Assembly (NCBI GenBank): GCA_029978815.1
Contig: JAPOIQ010000034.1
Span: forward strand, 1-8,439
Length of the DNA stretch: 8,439 nt
Source of the DNA: a bacterium
GTDB lineage: Bacteria > Actinomycetota > Acidimicrobiia > Acidimicrobiales > Ilumatobacteraceae
Reading direction: 5' to 3'
Position 1 is the stretch's first letter. Every line of letters begins with the position of its first letter. The notes below the pieces were generated by a model. It had not been told where the DNA came from, did not search any database, and was given only the letters and a program-made list of their open reading frames with translations. The translations under genes were made by a program, and so were the position numbers. Shown here piece after piece: positions 1-6,400 of this stretch.

Positions 1-1
1 A

Positions 2-109
2 GTCACGCTTGTGGGGTCGCCAGCAGCAGTCCTCGCTGCGCTAAAGAGCTCAGAGCGCCGAGTTAGCGGCTTGCGAGGTCGTTTGCGTGGTCAGCAAGAA
101 CTCGAGTAA
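2..109 (+). CDS. C-terminal tail of an unidentified protein (5' end outside window)
   Basis: The second reading frame is open from the window edge for 35 codons and ends at TAA (107-109). The other two forward frames reach stops sooner, and the reverse strand offers no better frame. The peptide starts VTLVGSPAAVLAALKSSERR and ends in a basic, glycine- and arginine-rich tail (GLRGRLRGQQELE). Third-position GC is about half, in line with the other genes here. It would be convergent with the acyl-CoA dehydrogenase, leaving 30 bases between the two stop codons, which fits the tight packing elsewhere. I cannot recognise the family from so short a tail, and a chance open frame of this length remains possible. 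Confidence 0.45.
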   Translation, partial: VTLVGSPAAVLAALKSSERRVSGLRGRLRGQQELE

Positions 110-113
110 CTCG
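103..113. repeat. Short inverted repeat centred on a stop codon
   Basis: The sequence CGAGTAACTCG is a perfect 5-base inverted repeat around a single A. It contains the TAA stop (107-109) of the left-edge reading frame. It is too small to be a convincing terminator alone, but it lies in the convergent junction with the acyl-CoA dehydrogenase. Confidence 0.25.
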
Positions 114-131
114 CCTAAGACATCAACTTGC

Positions 132-147
132 CGAATGCACTAATTCG
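132..147. repeat. Small stem-loop with the acyl-CoA dehydrogenase stop in its loop
   Basis: CGAAT-GCACTA-ATTCG gives a 5-base stem with a 6-base loop. The loop holds the reverse-strand TAG stop (140-142) of the acyl-CoA dehydrogenase. There is no T-tract, so a classical intrinsic terminator is not supported. A weak bidirectional transcript-end signal is possible. Confidence 0.25.
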
Positions 148-1237
148 AGGGCGGTTTTGGTGCACGGGGGAGGCCGAGCAGTCGTTCGCCAACAAGATCA
201 CGTTGCACCTCGCTTGACCCTCCGGCAATCCGCATTCCCGGGGCATACAAGAACGGTTCGGTGTCGGCGTTGTTCACCATTGCTCCTGCGCCGTTCTGGC
301 TCAAAAGTGTCCTGCTGAGTTGGGTCTCGAACTCGGTCATCGCAAGTTTCGACAGAGGACCGAGCCTTGGATTAGTGCCTGAACGATCAAGTAAACGCCG
401 AAGTGCAAACCCGCGGTCGAGAAGTTCGTGAGGAGATCCATCACGCAGACGAGTGAGCCGCCGATCGAGCCTGATCGAGGCTGCGCCCACTGCGGCACGT
501 TCATCGGCAAGAACGCTGGTTGCAACTTGCCAGCCGGCGTGCAGTTCGCCGAGCAGTCCATCAGAATGAACTCTGGCGCCGTCGAGAAATACTTCGCAGA
601 ACTCGTTGTCGCCTGTCATCTGCTTGATGGGGCGAATGTCAATTTCACTCTGCCGCATGTTGATCAACATGAATGAAATTCCACGCGCCCCACCAGTGCT
701 CGAGTCGGTGCGGGCGAGCAAGATTCCCCACTGGGAGACCTGGGCGGTGCTTGTCCAGATTTTCTGGCCAGTTATTCGCCAGCCATCACCATCGGGTTCT
801 GCGATGGTGCGCAGGCTCGAAAGGTCTGAGCCAGACTCGGGCTCAGAGAACAGTTGGCACCAGATTCTCGATCCATCAATGATGTGAGGCAAGTGCTCGT
901 CGACCTGATCTCGGGTGCCGAATGCCCGCAACGCACCTGCGGTAAGTACGAAACCCTGAAAATTCGCATAGGGCGCAACTCCAGCACGGGCACATTCCTC
1001 GTACCAGACAACCGAATGTGCCTCAGAGAGACCCTGGCCGTGGTGTTCGGTGCTCCAATCAATTCCCGCAAAGTTGGCTTGAGCGATTGCATGTTGCCAG
1101 CGCGTTGCCTCAGCGATCAGCGAAGGAGGGAGAATTGTCCCGTATTCAGGGCATGCGACCCCTCGAGCCTGAGCATCAGTTAAGAACTGCTGAACCTTCG
1201 ATCTGAAATCGTCGATGCTCGAGTCGCTGGCAGACAC
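140..1237 (-). CDS. Acyl-CoA dehydrogenase, FAD-dependent
   Basis: A 365-residue acyl-CoA dehydrogenase. This family makes trans-2-enoyl-CoA from acyl-CoA and passes electrons from FAD to electron-transfer flavoprotein. The N-terminal helical domain spans about residues 1-125. The middle beta domain carries the family signature FSEPESGSDLSSL (130-142) and WRITGQKIWTSTA (153-165). The C-terminal helical domain contains LADERAAVG and ends with GGSSEVQRDLVGERLLGLPR. Glu246 in the DER motif aligns with the catalytic base of the LCAD and isovaleryl-CoA dehydrogenase type. The position of MCAD Glu376 is Gly339, as expected for that type. The protein is somewhat short (family usually 380-400); the gap seems to fall in the C-terminal helices around residues 268-292. 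The start is GTG (1235-1237); an in-frame stop lies eight codons upstream and no other start codon lies between. Substrate is unknown. Confidence 0.93.
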   Translation of the reverse strand: MSASDSSIDDFRSKVQQFLTDAQARGVACPEYGTILPPSLIAEATRWQHAIAQANFAGIDWSTEHHGQGLSEAHSVVWYEECARAGVAPYANFQGFVLTAGALRAFGTRDQVDEHLPHIIDGSRIWCQLFSEPESGSDLSSLRTIAEPDGDGWRITGQKIWTSTAQVSQWGILLARTDSSTGGARGISFMLINMRQSEIDIRPIKQMTGDNEFCEVFLDGARVHSDGLLGELHAGWQVATSVLADERAAVGAASIRLDRRLTRLRDGSPHELLDRGFALRRLLDRSGTNPRLGPLSKLAMTEFETQLSRTLLSQNGAGAMVNNADTEPFLYAPGMRIAGGSSEVQRDLVGERLLGLPRAPKPPSN

Positions 1238-1243
1238 AAGATG

Positions 1244-1249
1244 ACCGTA
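1244..1249 (-). promoter_or_regulatory. Putative -10 box for leaderless acyl-CoA dehydrogenase mRNA
   Basis: On the reverse strand TACGGT matches the actinobacterial TANNNT -10 pattern and ends exactly 6 bases before the GTG start, the spacing expected if transcription begins at the start codon. No Shine-Dalgarno sequence precedes the GTG and no -35 element is recognisable. It shares the TA at 1248-1249 with the opposing -10 box. Confidence 0.45.
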
Positions 1250-1253
1250 GCGT
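1248..1253 (+). promoter_or_regulatory. Putative -10 box for leaderless DsbA-like gene mRNA
   Basis: TAGCGT ends 7 bases before the ATG at 1261. That places a transcription start at or next to the start codon. There is no Shine-Dalgarno sequence and no clear -35 hexamer. The same hexamer with the same 7-base spacing precedes the EVE gene. Confidence 0.45.
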
Positions 1254-1260
1254 TCGACTC

Positions 1261-2010
1261 ATGACGAGCCCCATTCCAACCACCCCGCCAGAGCGTGATG
1301 CTGATCGCACAATCGAGTTCTTTTGGGATCCGGTCTGCCCGTTCGCCTGGTTGGCATCGCGTTGGATAGAAGAGGTCCGCGCAGAAACTGGTCTCACTGT
1401 TGATTGGCGTTTTATTTCGCTACGTCTCATCAATAAAGACAAGGACTACGACACGCATTTCCCTCCGGGTTACGAGTTCGGGCATACCGCAGGGCTCCGC
1501 ATGTTGCGTGTTGCGGCTCGCATCCGCCATGAGCTCGGTCGAGATGCGCTCGGATCAGTCGTCACCGCATACGGCGAGTCGTACTTTGACAAGCCAAAGG
1601 GATCGGGCATGCGAGACCGGTTGTCAACTCCCGATCACCTCGTGGAGGTACTCACCGCTGCAGGAATCAACACCGACTACGCAAGCGCAGCCGACGACAC
1701 TTCATGGGACGAAATGATCGATGCTGAAGGCGAGATGGCGCTGTCTCGAACAGGCCGCGATGTTGGCACTCCGATCATCTCGTTCGGTGACAACGGGCTG
1801 TCCTTTTTCGGTCCTGTGATCTCGAGAATTCCTCGAGGTGCTGATGCAGTGAAGTTGTGGGATTCAGTGACGACACTCGCAGCCTTCCCTGGTTTCGCGG
1901 AGATGAAGCGGTCCCTTCGAGAGACACCACAACTCAACATTCTTGGTGGAATTGTCGAGAACCCAGCCGAAGAAGACTGGGAAGCTGGTCACCGGCGCAT
2001 GAACAGCTGA
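1261..2010 (+). CDS. DsbA-family thioredoxin-fold protein, Rv2466c-like (mycothiol-dependent nitroreductase family)
   Basis: A 249-residue DsbA-fold protein. The pattern matches, from memory, Mycobacterium tuberculosis Rv2466c, a mycothiol-dependent oxidoreductase/nitroreductase. Similar stretches are FFWDPVCPFAWLASRW (20-35), GRDVGTPIISF (165-175) with the cis-proline at 171, and FFGPVISRIPRGADAVKLWD (182-201). The helical insertion typical of DsbA proteins lies between. The active-site motif is C26-P-F-A29, so the nucleophilic cysteine is kept while the second cysteine of Rv2466c's CPWC is alanine. A monothiol mechanism with a low-molecular-weight thiol such as mycothiol is an inference. 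There is no signal peptide, so it is probably cytoplasmic. The ATG is the only sensible start: no other start codon occurs before the conserved strand. Family assignment is strong; the reaction and substrate are not established. Confidence 0.88.
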   Translation: MTSPIPTTPPERDADRTIEFFWDPVCPFAWLASRWIEEVRAETGLTVDWRFISLRLINKDKDYDTHFPPGYEFGHTAGLRMLRVAARIRHELGRDALGSVVTAYGESYFDKPKGSGMRDRLSTPDHLVEVLTAAGINTDYASAADDTSWDEMIDAEGEMALSRTGRDVGTPIISFGDNGLSFFGPVISRIPRGADAVKLWDSVTTLAAFPGFAEMKRSLRETPQLNILGGIVENPAEEDWEAGHRRMNS

Positions 2011-2018
2011 GCGCTGTT
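2002..2018 (+). terminator. Stem-loop at the end of the DsbA-like gene (possible terminator)
   Basis: AACAGC-TGAGC-GCTGTT forms a perfect 6-base stem with a 5-base loop. The loop begins with the TGA stop codon (2008-2010). No T-tract follows (GTAACAGTC comes next), so at best it would be an actinobacterial-style terminator lacking a U-tail, or an mRNA 3' end stabiliser. It separates this gene from the downstream membrane-protein gene, which has its own candidate promoter. Confidence 0.35.
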
Positions 2019-2064
2019 GTAACAGTCGTGTCTTCGAATTTCAGAGCGATCTCTCCAAACTGAC

Positions 2065-2070
2065 TACCCT
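2065..2070 (+). promoter_or_regulatory. Putative -10 box for leaderless membrane-protein mRNA
   Basis: TACCCT ends exactly 6 bases before the GTG at 2077, the spacing expected for transcription starting at the start codon. The AAGG directly touching the GTG is too close to act as a Shine-Dalgarno sequence. No -35 element is evident. Confidence 0.45.
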
Positions 2071-2076
2071 GTAAGG

Positions 2077-2973
2077 GTGCTGCTGAGAAGAATCATCGTG
2101 GTCATTGCAAGTATCACGATGTCGATTGGAATTGTGGCATTCGTGCTTGGTCGTGTTGTTCTGGGCGTCGCCGGTTCAGCAGAAGCGGTGACGGCAATCG
2201 TTGGAGAAGTAACAGACCTCCCAGAGGTGCGCACGGAACTCGTCGACGAAATTGCCAACCAGTTCGCTTCTGATCCGACGATTAGTCAGTATGCGAATGA
2301 TGAAACCGTTCGATCGGCAGTCGAAACCGTCCTCTCGAGTCCTGAATTCGAAGAGTTCTCTGCTGAAGTCAGTGTCGCTGCGTATGACGTGTTCTTCGAA
2401 GGTGCTGCATCCGCAGAAATCGATGTCAACGCACTCGCATCAATCGCACTTGACCAACTTGCCGCCGCAACTCAATCTGGGGAGCTTGCACAGATGGCTG
2501 AAGAATTCGGTCTCGATGTCGACGACGGCGTGCTCGCTGCTGCGACTGACGAAGTGGTGAGCACGGTTAAAGAAGGTGTTCTTGCTGAGGGCATTGAACC
2601 AATCGTGCTCGAACGCACAGAAAGCGATGTTGATCTTTCAGGTGTCGTCGACTCGGTTCGTATGTGGTCGAACATTGGTCTTGCCCTAGCCGTGGTCTCA
2701 GCGGGTCTCATGCTCGTCCTCTCGCCAGCAGCATTTGTCCGTCGGCTCCTGCCGGTCGGTGTTGCGCTTGTTCTCGCAGGCGTCGTGCTCTTCGGCGTGA
2801 GCCGAATGTCAGGTGCCCTTCCAATCAACGGCGTCGCTCGACCTGAAATGGTGAGAGCAATCGCAGACAGCCTTGTTGGTCGAGTATCAGGACCTGCCTA
2901 CACGATGCTTGTCGCTGGGGCGATCGTGAGCGGAGTGAGTATGAGCGCCCGATTCATCAGTCGTGGTCGCTAA
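2077..2973 (+). CDS. Four-helix membrane protein with acidic extracytoplasmic domain, function unknown
   Basis: A 298-residue integral membrane protein. A short basic N-terminus (RR at 4-5) leads into a first membrane helix at about 6-30. A soluble, probably extracytoplasmic domain follows (about 31-195), then three more hydrophobic segments at about 199-220, 224-242 and 274-292, with a basic C-terminus (ARFISRGR). The soluble domain is strikingly acidic: I count 36 Asp/Glu against 4 Arg/Lys in residues 31-194. It appears all-helical, with two similar segments (VRTELVDEIANQFASDP, VRSAVETVLSSPEF). The layout resembles a widespread group of uncharacterised actinobacterial membrane proteins with one N-terminal helix, an external helical domain and C-terminal helices; that is recalled, not searched. 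I chose the GTG at 2077 because it preserves the basic residues ahead of the first helix; ATG at 2116 would cut the helix short. The gene is convergent with the EVE gene. Confidence 0.8.
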   Translation: MLLRRIIVVIASITMSIGIVAFVLGRVVLGVAGSAEAVTAIVGEVTDLPEVRTELVDEIANQFASDPTISQYANDETVRSAVETVLSSPEFEEFSAEVSVAAYDVFFEGAASAEIDVNALASIALDQLAAATQSGELAQMAEEFGLDVDDGVLAAATDEVVSTVKEGVLAEGIEPIVLERTESDVDLSGVVDSVRMWSNIGLALAVVSAGLMLVLSPAAFVRRLLPVGVALVLAGVVLFGVSRMSGALPINGVARPEMVRAIADSLVGRVSGPAYTMLVAGAIVSGVSMSARFISRGR

Positions 2974-2977
2974 GACC
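2965..2977. repeat. Small stem-loop over two overlapping convergent stop codons
   Basis: GGTC-GCTAA-GACC gives a 4-base stem with a 5-base loop. The loop contains the forward TAA (2971-2973) of the membrane protein and the reverse-strand TAG (2970-2972) of the EVE gene. The stem is very small and could be chance. Confidence 0.2.
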
Positions 2978-3419
2978 CTGCGGCAACGATCGCTGTAAAT
3001 TCGCCCTCGGTCAGTGGCATCACTGAGAGCCGATTTCCACGTGCAAGAAGACGACATTCCTTCAACTCTGGCATTGCCCGTAATTCATCAAGGGAGATGA
3101 ACTTCAATCGTTTTTTCGGCCCGAGCGTCACCCAATCCCACCGCGGATCATCCGGGGAGCTTTTCGGGTCGAAGTACTTTGAAGACGGATCAAATTGTGT
3201 TGGATCAGGCTCGGCCTCTTTCACAATGTTGGCGACACCTGCAACCCCAGGCGGTGTGGCATTTGAGTGATAGAAGATGACGAGGTCGCCTTTTTTCATC
3301 TCGCGCATGAAATTGCGAGCCTGATAATTTCGAACACCGTCCCACCCCTCTCGTTTGACCTTTACGAGGTCGTCATAAGAAAACACGTCGGGTTCGGATT
3401 TCATCAACCAATGCGCCAT
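2970..3419 (-). CDS. EVE-domain protein (PUA-like, THYN1 type)
   Basis: A 149-residue single-domain EVE protein. Hallmarks are the N-terminal WLMKSEPDVFSYDDL (4-18), WDGVRNYQARNFMREMKKGD (26-45), VIFYHSN (47-53), GVAGVANIVKEAEPD (58-72), the FDPSSKYFDPKSSPDDPRW stretch (76-94), and a C-terminal LARGNRLSVMPLTEGEF (125-141). Length equals a complete stand-alone EVE domain. EVE belongs to the PUA/YTH-like superfamily, whose members recognise modified bases in DNA or RNA; the ligand here cannot be read from sequence. It is probably cytoplasmic. Its ATG is preceded by TAGCGT at 7 bases and no Shine-Dalgarno sequence. Its TAG overlaps the TAA of the convergent membrane-protein gene. It diverges from hrpA with 41 bases between starts, so shared control with the helicase is possible but unproven. 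Confidence 0.93.
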   Translation of the reverse strand: MAHWLMKSEPDVFSYDDLVKVKREGWDGVRNYQARNFMREMKKGDLVIFYHSNATPPGVAGVANIVKEAEPDPTQFDPSSKYFDPKSSPDDPRWDWVTLGPKKRLKFISLDELRAMPELKECRLLARGNRLSVMPLTEGEFTAIVAAGS

Positions 3420-3426
3420 GCGACTG

Positions 3427-3432
3427 ACGCTA
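3427..3432 (-). promoter_or_regulatory. Putative -10 box for leaderless EVE gene mRNA
   Basis: On the reverse strand TAGCGT is followed by 7 bases and then the ATG at 3419. Hexamer and spacing are identical to those before the DsbA-like gene. No -35 hexamer or Shine-Dalgarno sequence is visible. Confidence 0.45.
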
Positions 3433-3444
3433 GTTCTCAGCGGT

Positions 3445-3450
3445 TACCGT
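3445..3450 (+). promoter_or_regulatory. Putative -10 box for hrpA
   Basis: TACCGT resembles the other -10 candidates in the window, but it lies 10 bases before the ATG at 3461. That predicts a 5' leader of about 3 to 4 bases. The intervening CGTCGTCGCCGTC-type sequence has no Shine-Dalgarno match. A weak CTGACG at 3424-3429 could serve as a -35 at 15 bases, which is shorter than usual. Confidence 0.3.
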
Positions 3451-3460
3451 CGTCGCCGTC

Positions 3461-6400
3461 ATGTCGATCAAAGTTGAGCAGGTTCAAGTTCCGGAGGAAT
3501 TGCCGATTGCGCAATATGCCGATGAACTCGTTGCTGCGATCCGTGACCATCAGGTCGTCGTCGTCGCTGGCGAGACAGGATCTGGAAAGAGCACGCAGCT
3601 GCCAAAACTTTGTTTGAAGGCTGGCAGAGGAACTGCTGGTCTCATCGGCCACACTCAGCCTCGTCGAGTTGCAGCGCGCGCGGTCGCCGATCGAATTGCA
3701 TCCGAACTTGGTGTAGCTCTTGGGTCAGAAGTCGGGTTCTCGGTTCGATTCACCGATCAGGTGAATGCCGACACCCAGATCCGGGTGATGACCGACGGAA
3801 TTCTGCTGGCTGAACTCTCACGTGACCCAGAACTCAGCCGCTACGACACGATCATTGTCGACGAAGCGCATGAGCGAAGCCTCAACATTGATTTCATTCT
3901 CGGTTACCTACGGCAGTTACTTGATAGGCGACCTGATCTACACCTCATCGTTACCTCGGCAACAATTGATACCGAACGGTTCGCAGAGCACTTTGCGAAA
4001 GCTGATGGTGCGCCCGCGCCGGTGTTCGCCGTTGAGGGCCGCACCTACCCGGTGGACATCAGATATCGACCGGTTGCTGACGACGCCGATCAGGTCGAGG
4101 CGATTATCGATGGAGTCAACGAACTCACCAGAGCCATCGATGGCGACATTCTCGTTTTTCTTTCGGGAGAGCGAGAAATTCATGACACAGCTGATGCTCT
4201 GAGAGAACTTGAGTTGCCGCGTACCGAAATCTTGCCGTTATACGCGCGGTTGTCGGCTGCAGAGCAACAGCGGATTTTTGCCTCGCACCCAGGTCGGCGA
4301 ATCGTGCTTGCAACCAATGTTGCAGAGACATCAATCACAGTCCCGGGGGTTCGGGCTGTCATCGATACCGGCACTGCTCGAATCAGTCGCTATTCGCGTC
4401 GGTTAAAAGTTCAACGGCTTCCGATCGAAGAAATTTCTCAGGCATCTGCTGCACAACGGGCAGGCCGATGTGGCCGTGTCGCTCCAGGTATCTGCATCCG
4501 GCTTTGGGATGAGGCCGATCACGAGTCGAGAACGGAGTTCACTGAGCCTGAAATTCTGCGGACCAATCTTGCGTCGGTCATTTTGCAGATGACCAATTTG
4601 CGCTTGGGCGATGTTTCGGATTTTCCTTTCATCGAATCACCTGAGACATCGATGGTTCGCGATGGCTATCGATTGTTGGATGAGTTAGGGGCGCTGGCTG
4701 AAGATGACAGCGGAAGGTATCGGCTCACCGATATCGGCAAAAAACTTGCGAGGCTTCCGATCGATCCTCGTATTGCTCGCATGATCTTGGCTGCTGAGCG
4801 GCACGGCTGTGTGCGAGAGGTGCTCGTCATTGCGTCAGCCCTATCGATTCAAGACGTTCGCGAACGGCCGCGAGAACATCAAGAACGAGCAGACGAATTG
4901 CATCGTCGATTCATGGTGCCCGGCTCAGACTTGCTCAGCATCGTCTCGCTGTGGGATTACCTCAGAGATCAGCAACGGCAGTTGTCAGGAAATGCGTTTC
5001 GTCGGATGTGTCGTGACGAATACTTACATTGGCTGAGGGTTCGGGAGTGGCGAGATCTGTACAGCCAGCTTCGTCAGGTTGCTGGTCAGATTGGTATCCG
5101 ACCCGGCACTGATGCCGGCCACCCAGACCGTGTGCACCAAGCAGTGCTGTCAGGCTTGCTGTCGAATATCGGCCGGAGAGACGATCGCCGACCCCAGCGC
5201 GATCGGCGAACACGGGTTGAGTATCAAGGTGCGCGAGGTGCTCGTTTTGAAATTGTCCCCGGATCTGCTCTCGGGCGAGCAGGAAGTGAGTGGATTGTCG
5301 CTGCAGAAGTTGTCGAAACCGATCGTCTTCGCGCCCGCCGAGTATCGGCAATTCAGCCCGAATGGATTGAATCCGTAGCGGGAGAGTTGGTCTCGCGATC
5401 GTACGGAGACCCTGAATGGGATTCACGATCTGGCCGCGCTGTCATCCCGGAGCGGGTTTCGCTGTACGGGTTAGCGATTGTGGAAGGGCGGCGTGTCGCA
5501 TTGTCAACTGTCGACAAGTCGGCTGCGCGTCAGATGTTTATCGATAACGCGCTCATCGGTAGTGACGTTGACCAGCGATGGCGTCGCCGCCAACGCTTCA
5601 TTGCGCGAAACAGCGAACGGCTTGCGGAGTGGGAGCAGATCGGTGAGCGAAGTAGGCGCGGGTCTCCCGGAGGAGTAACGGATCTGCGTCGTCTGTACGA
5701 AGAAGTCATTCCGGCCTCGGTCACCTCAACCCGACATTTCGATCGGTGGTGGCGTGATCAGAGGTCAGTCACCCCACACCTGTTAGATCTCCCAGAATCA
5801 GAGACTGCTGCTCTGCTTGACGCAGGTTCACCGGAGGTCTGGGTTGATACCGATGGTGCCGAATACATACTCACCTACCGCCATGATGCAGAAAGCCCGT
5901 TCGATGGTGTGACCCTTCACCTACCTCTCGTGTCGGTTAACCAGTTCAGCGGAGCCAACCTCGATTGGCACGTTCCTAGTCGCCGAGCCGATCTCGCTGA
6001 GTCGCTGTTTCGTTCGCTCCCGAAAGACATCCGCCGACGTCTCATTCCCGCTTCAGAGACGTTGGCAGCTGCGATGGCCCTCATTGGTGAGCCTGACGGC
6101 CGATCATTCGCAGAGGCGTTCGCCGAGGCGCTCACTGAGGTGTCTGAAATCTCGATATCGGCACAACAATTCAACCAAGAGCGACTGTCACCTGATCTCA
6201 TCATGCACATTGTGGTGAGCGACTCCGATGGAGAGGTCTACGCGTTCGGTGACGACCTCGCAACAATCCGCGATGTCGTGCGTCCGCAGGCCCGTCAGAA
6301 GCTTGCGTCAACTGCACCGCTTGATGAACGAAGTGGAATTGTCGAATGGGATTTCGGCACCCTCCCAAACGTTCTTGAGTGGGGTGAGAGCAACGAGACG

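Noticed and set aside
772..1092. 106-codon second reverse-strand frame within the acyl-CoA dehydrogenase
   Set aside because: It overlaps the conserved FAD/substrate domain in another frame and has no motif of its own.
140..1237. Catalytically dead acyl-CoA dehydrogenase because the MCAD Glu376 position is Gly339
   Set aside because: LCAD and isovaleryl-CoA dehydrogenase types use a glutamate in the earlier helix instead, and Glu246 in the DER motif fills that role.
2074..2076. AGG directly before the GTG start at 2077 as a Shine-Dalgarno sequence
   Set aside because: There is no spacer between it and the start codon, so it cannot position a ribosome in the usual way.
2472..2828. 118-codon reverse-strand open frame inside the membrane-protein gene
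   Set aside because: The predicted protein is a low-complexity Ser/Thr/Arg/Pro sequence, typical of an antisense shadow of a hydrophobic and acidic coding region.
3267..3617. 116-codon forward open frame across the EVE/hrpA divergent region
   Set aside because: It is antisense to the EVE protein and out of frame with hrpA; both neighbours have strong family evidence.
5182..5205. Inverted repeat CGATCGC ... GCGATCG inside hrpA
   Set aside because: It falls in arginine-codon-rich sequence of an intact domain and is best explained by repeated CGA/CGC/GAT codons.
4962..5426. 154-codon reverse-strand open frame inside hrpA
   Set aside because: It lies wholly antisense to the intact HA2/OB-fold part of HrpA and shows no recognisable motif; it is a shadow of the sense codon pattern.
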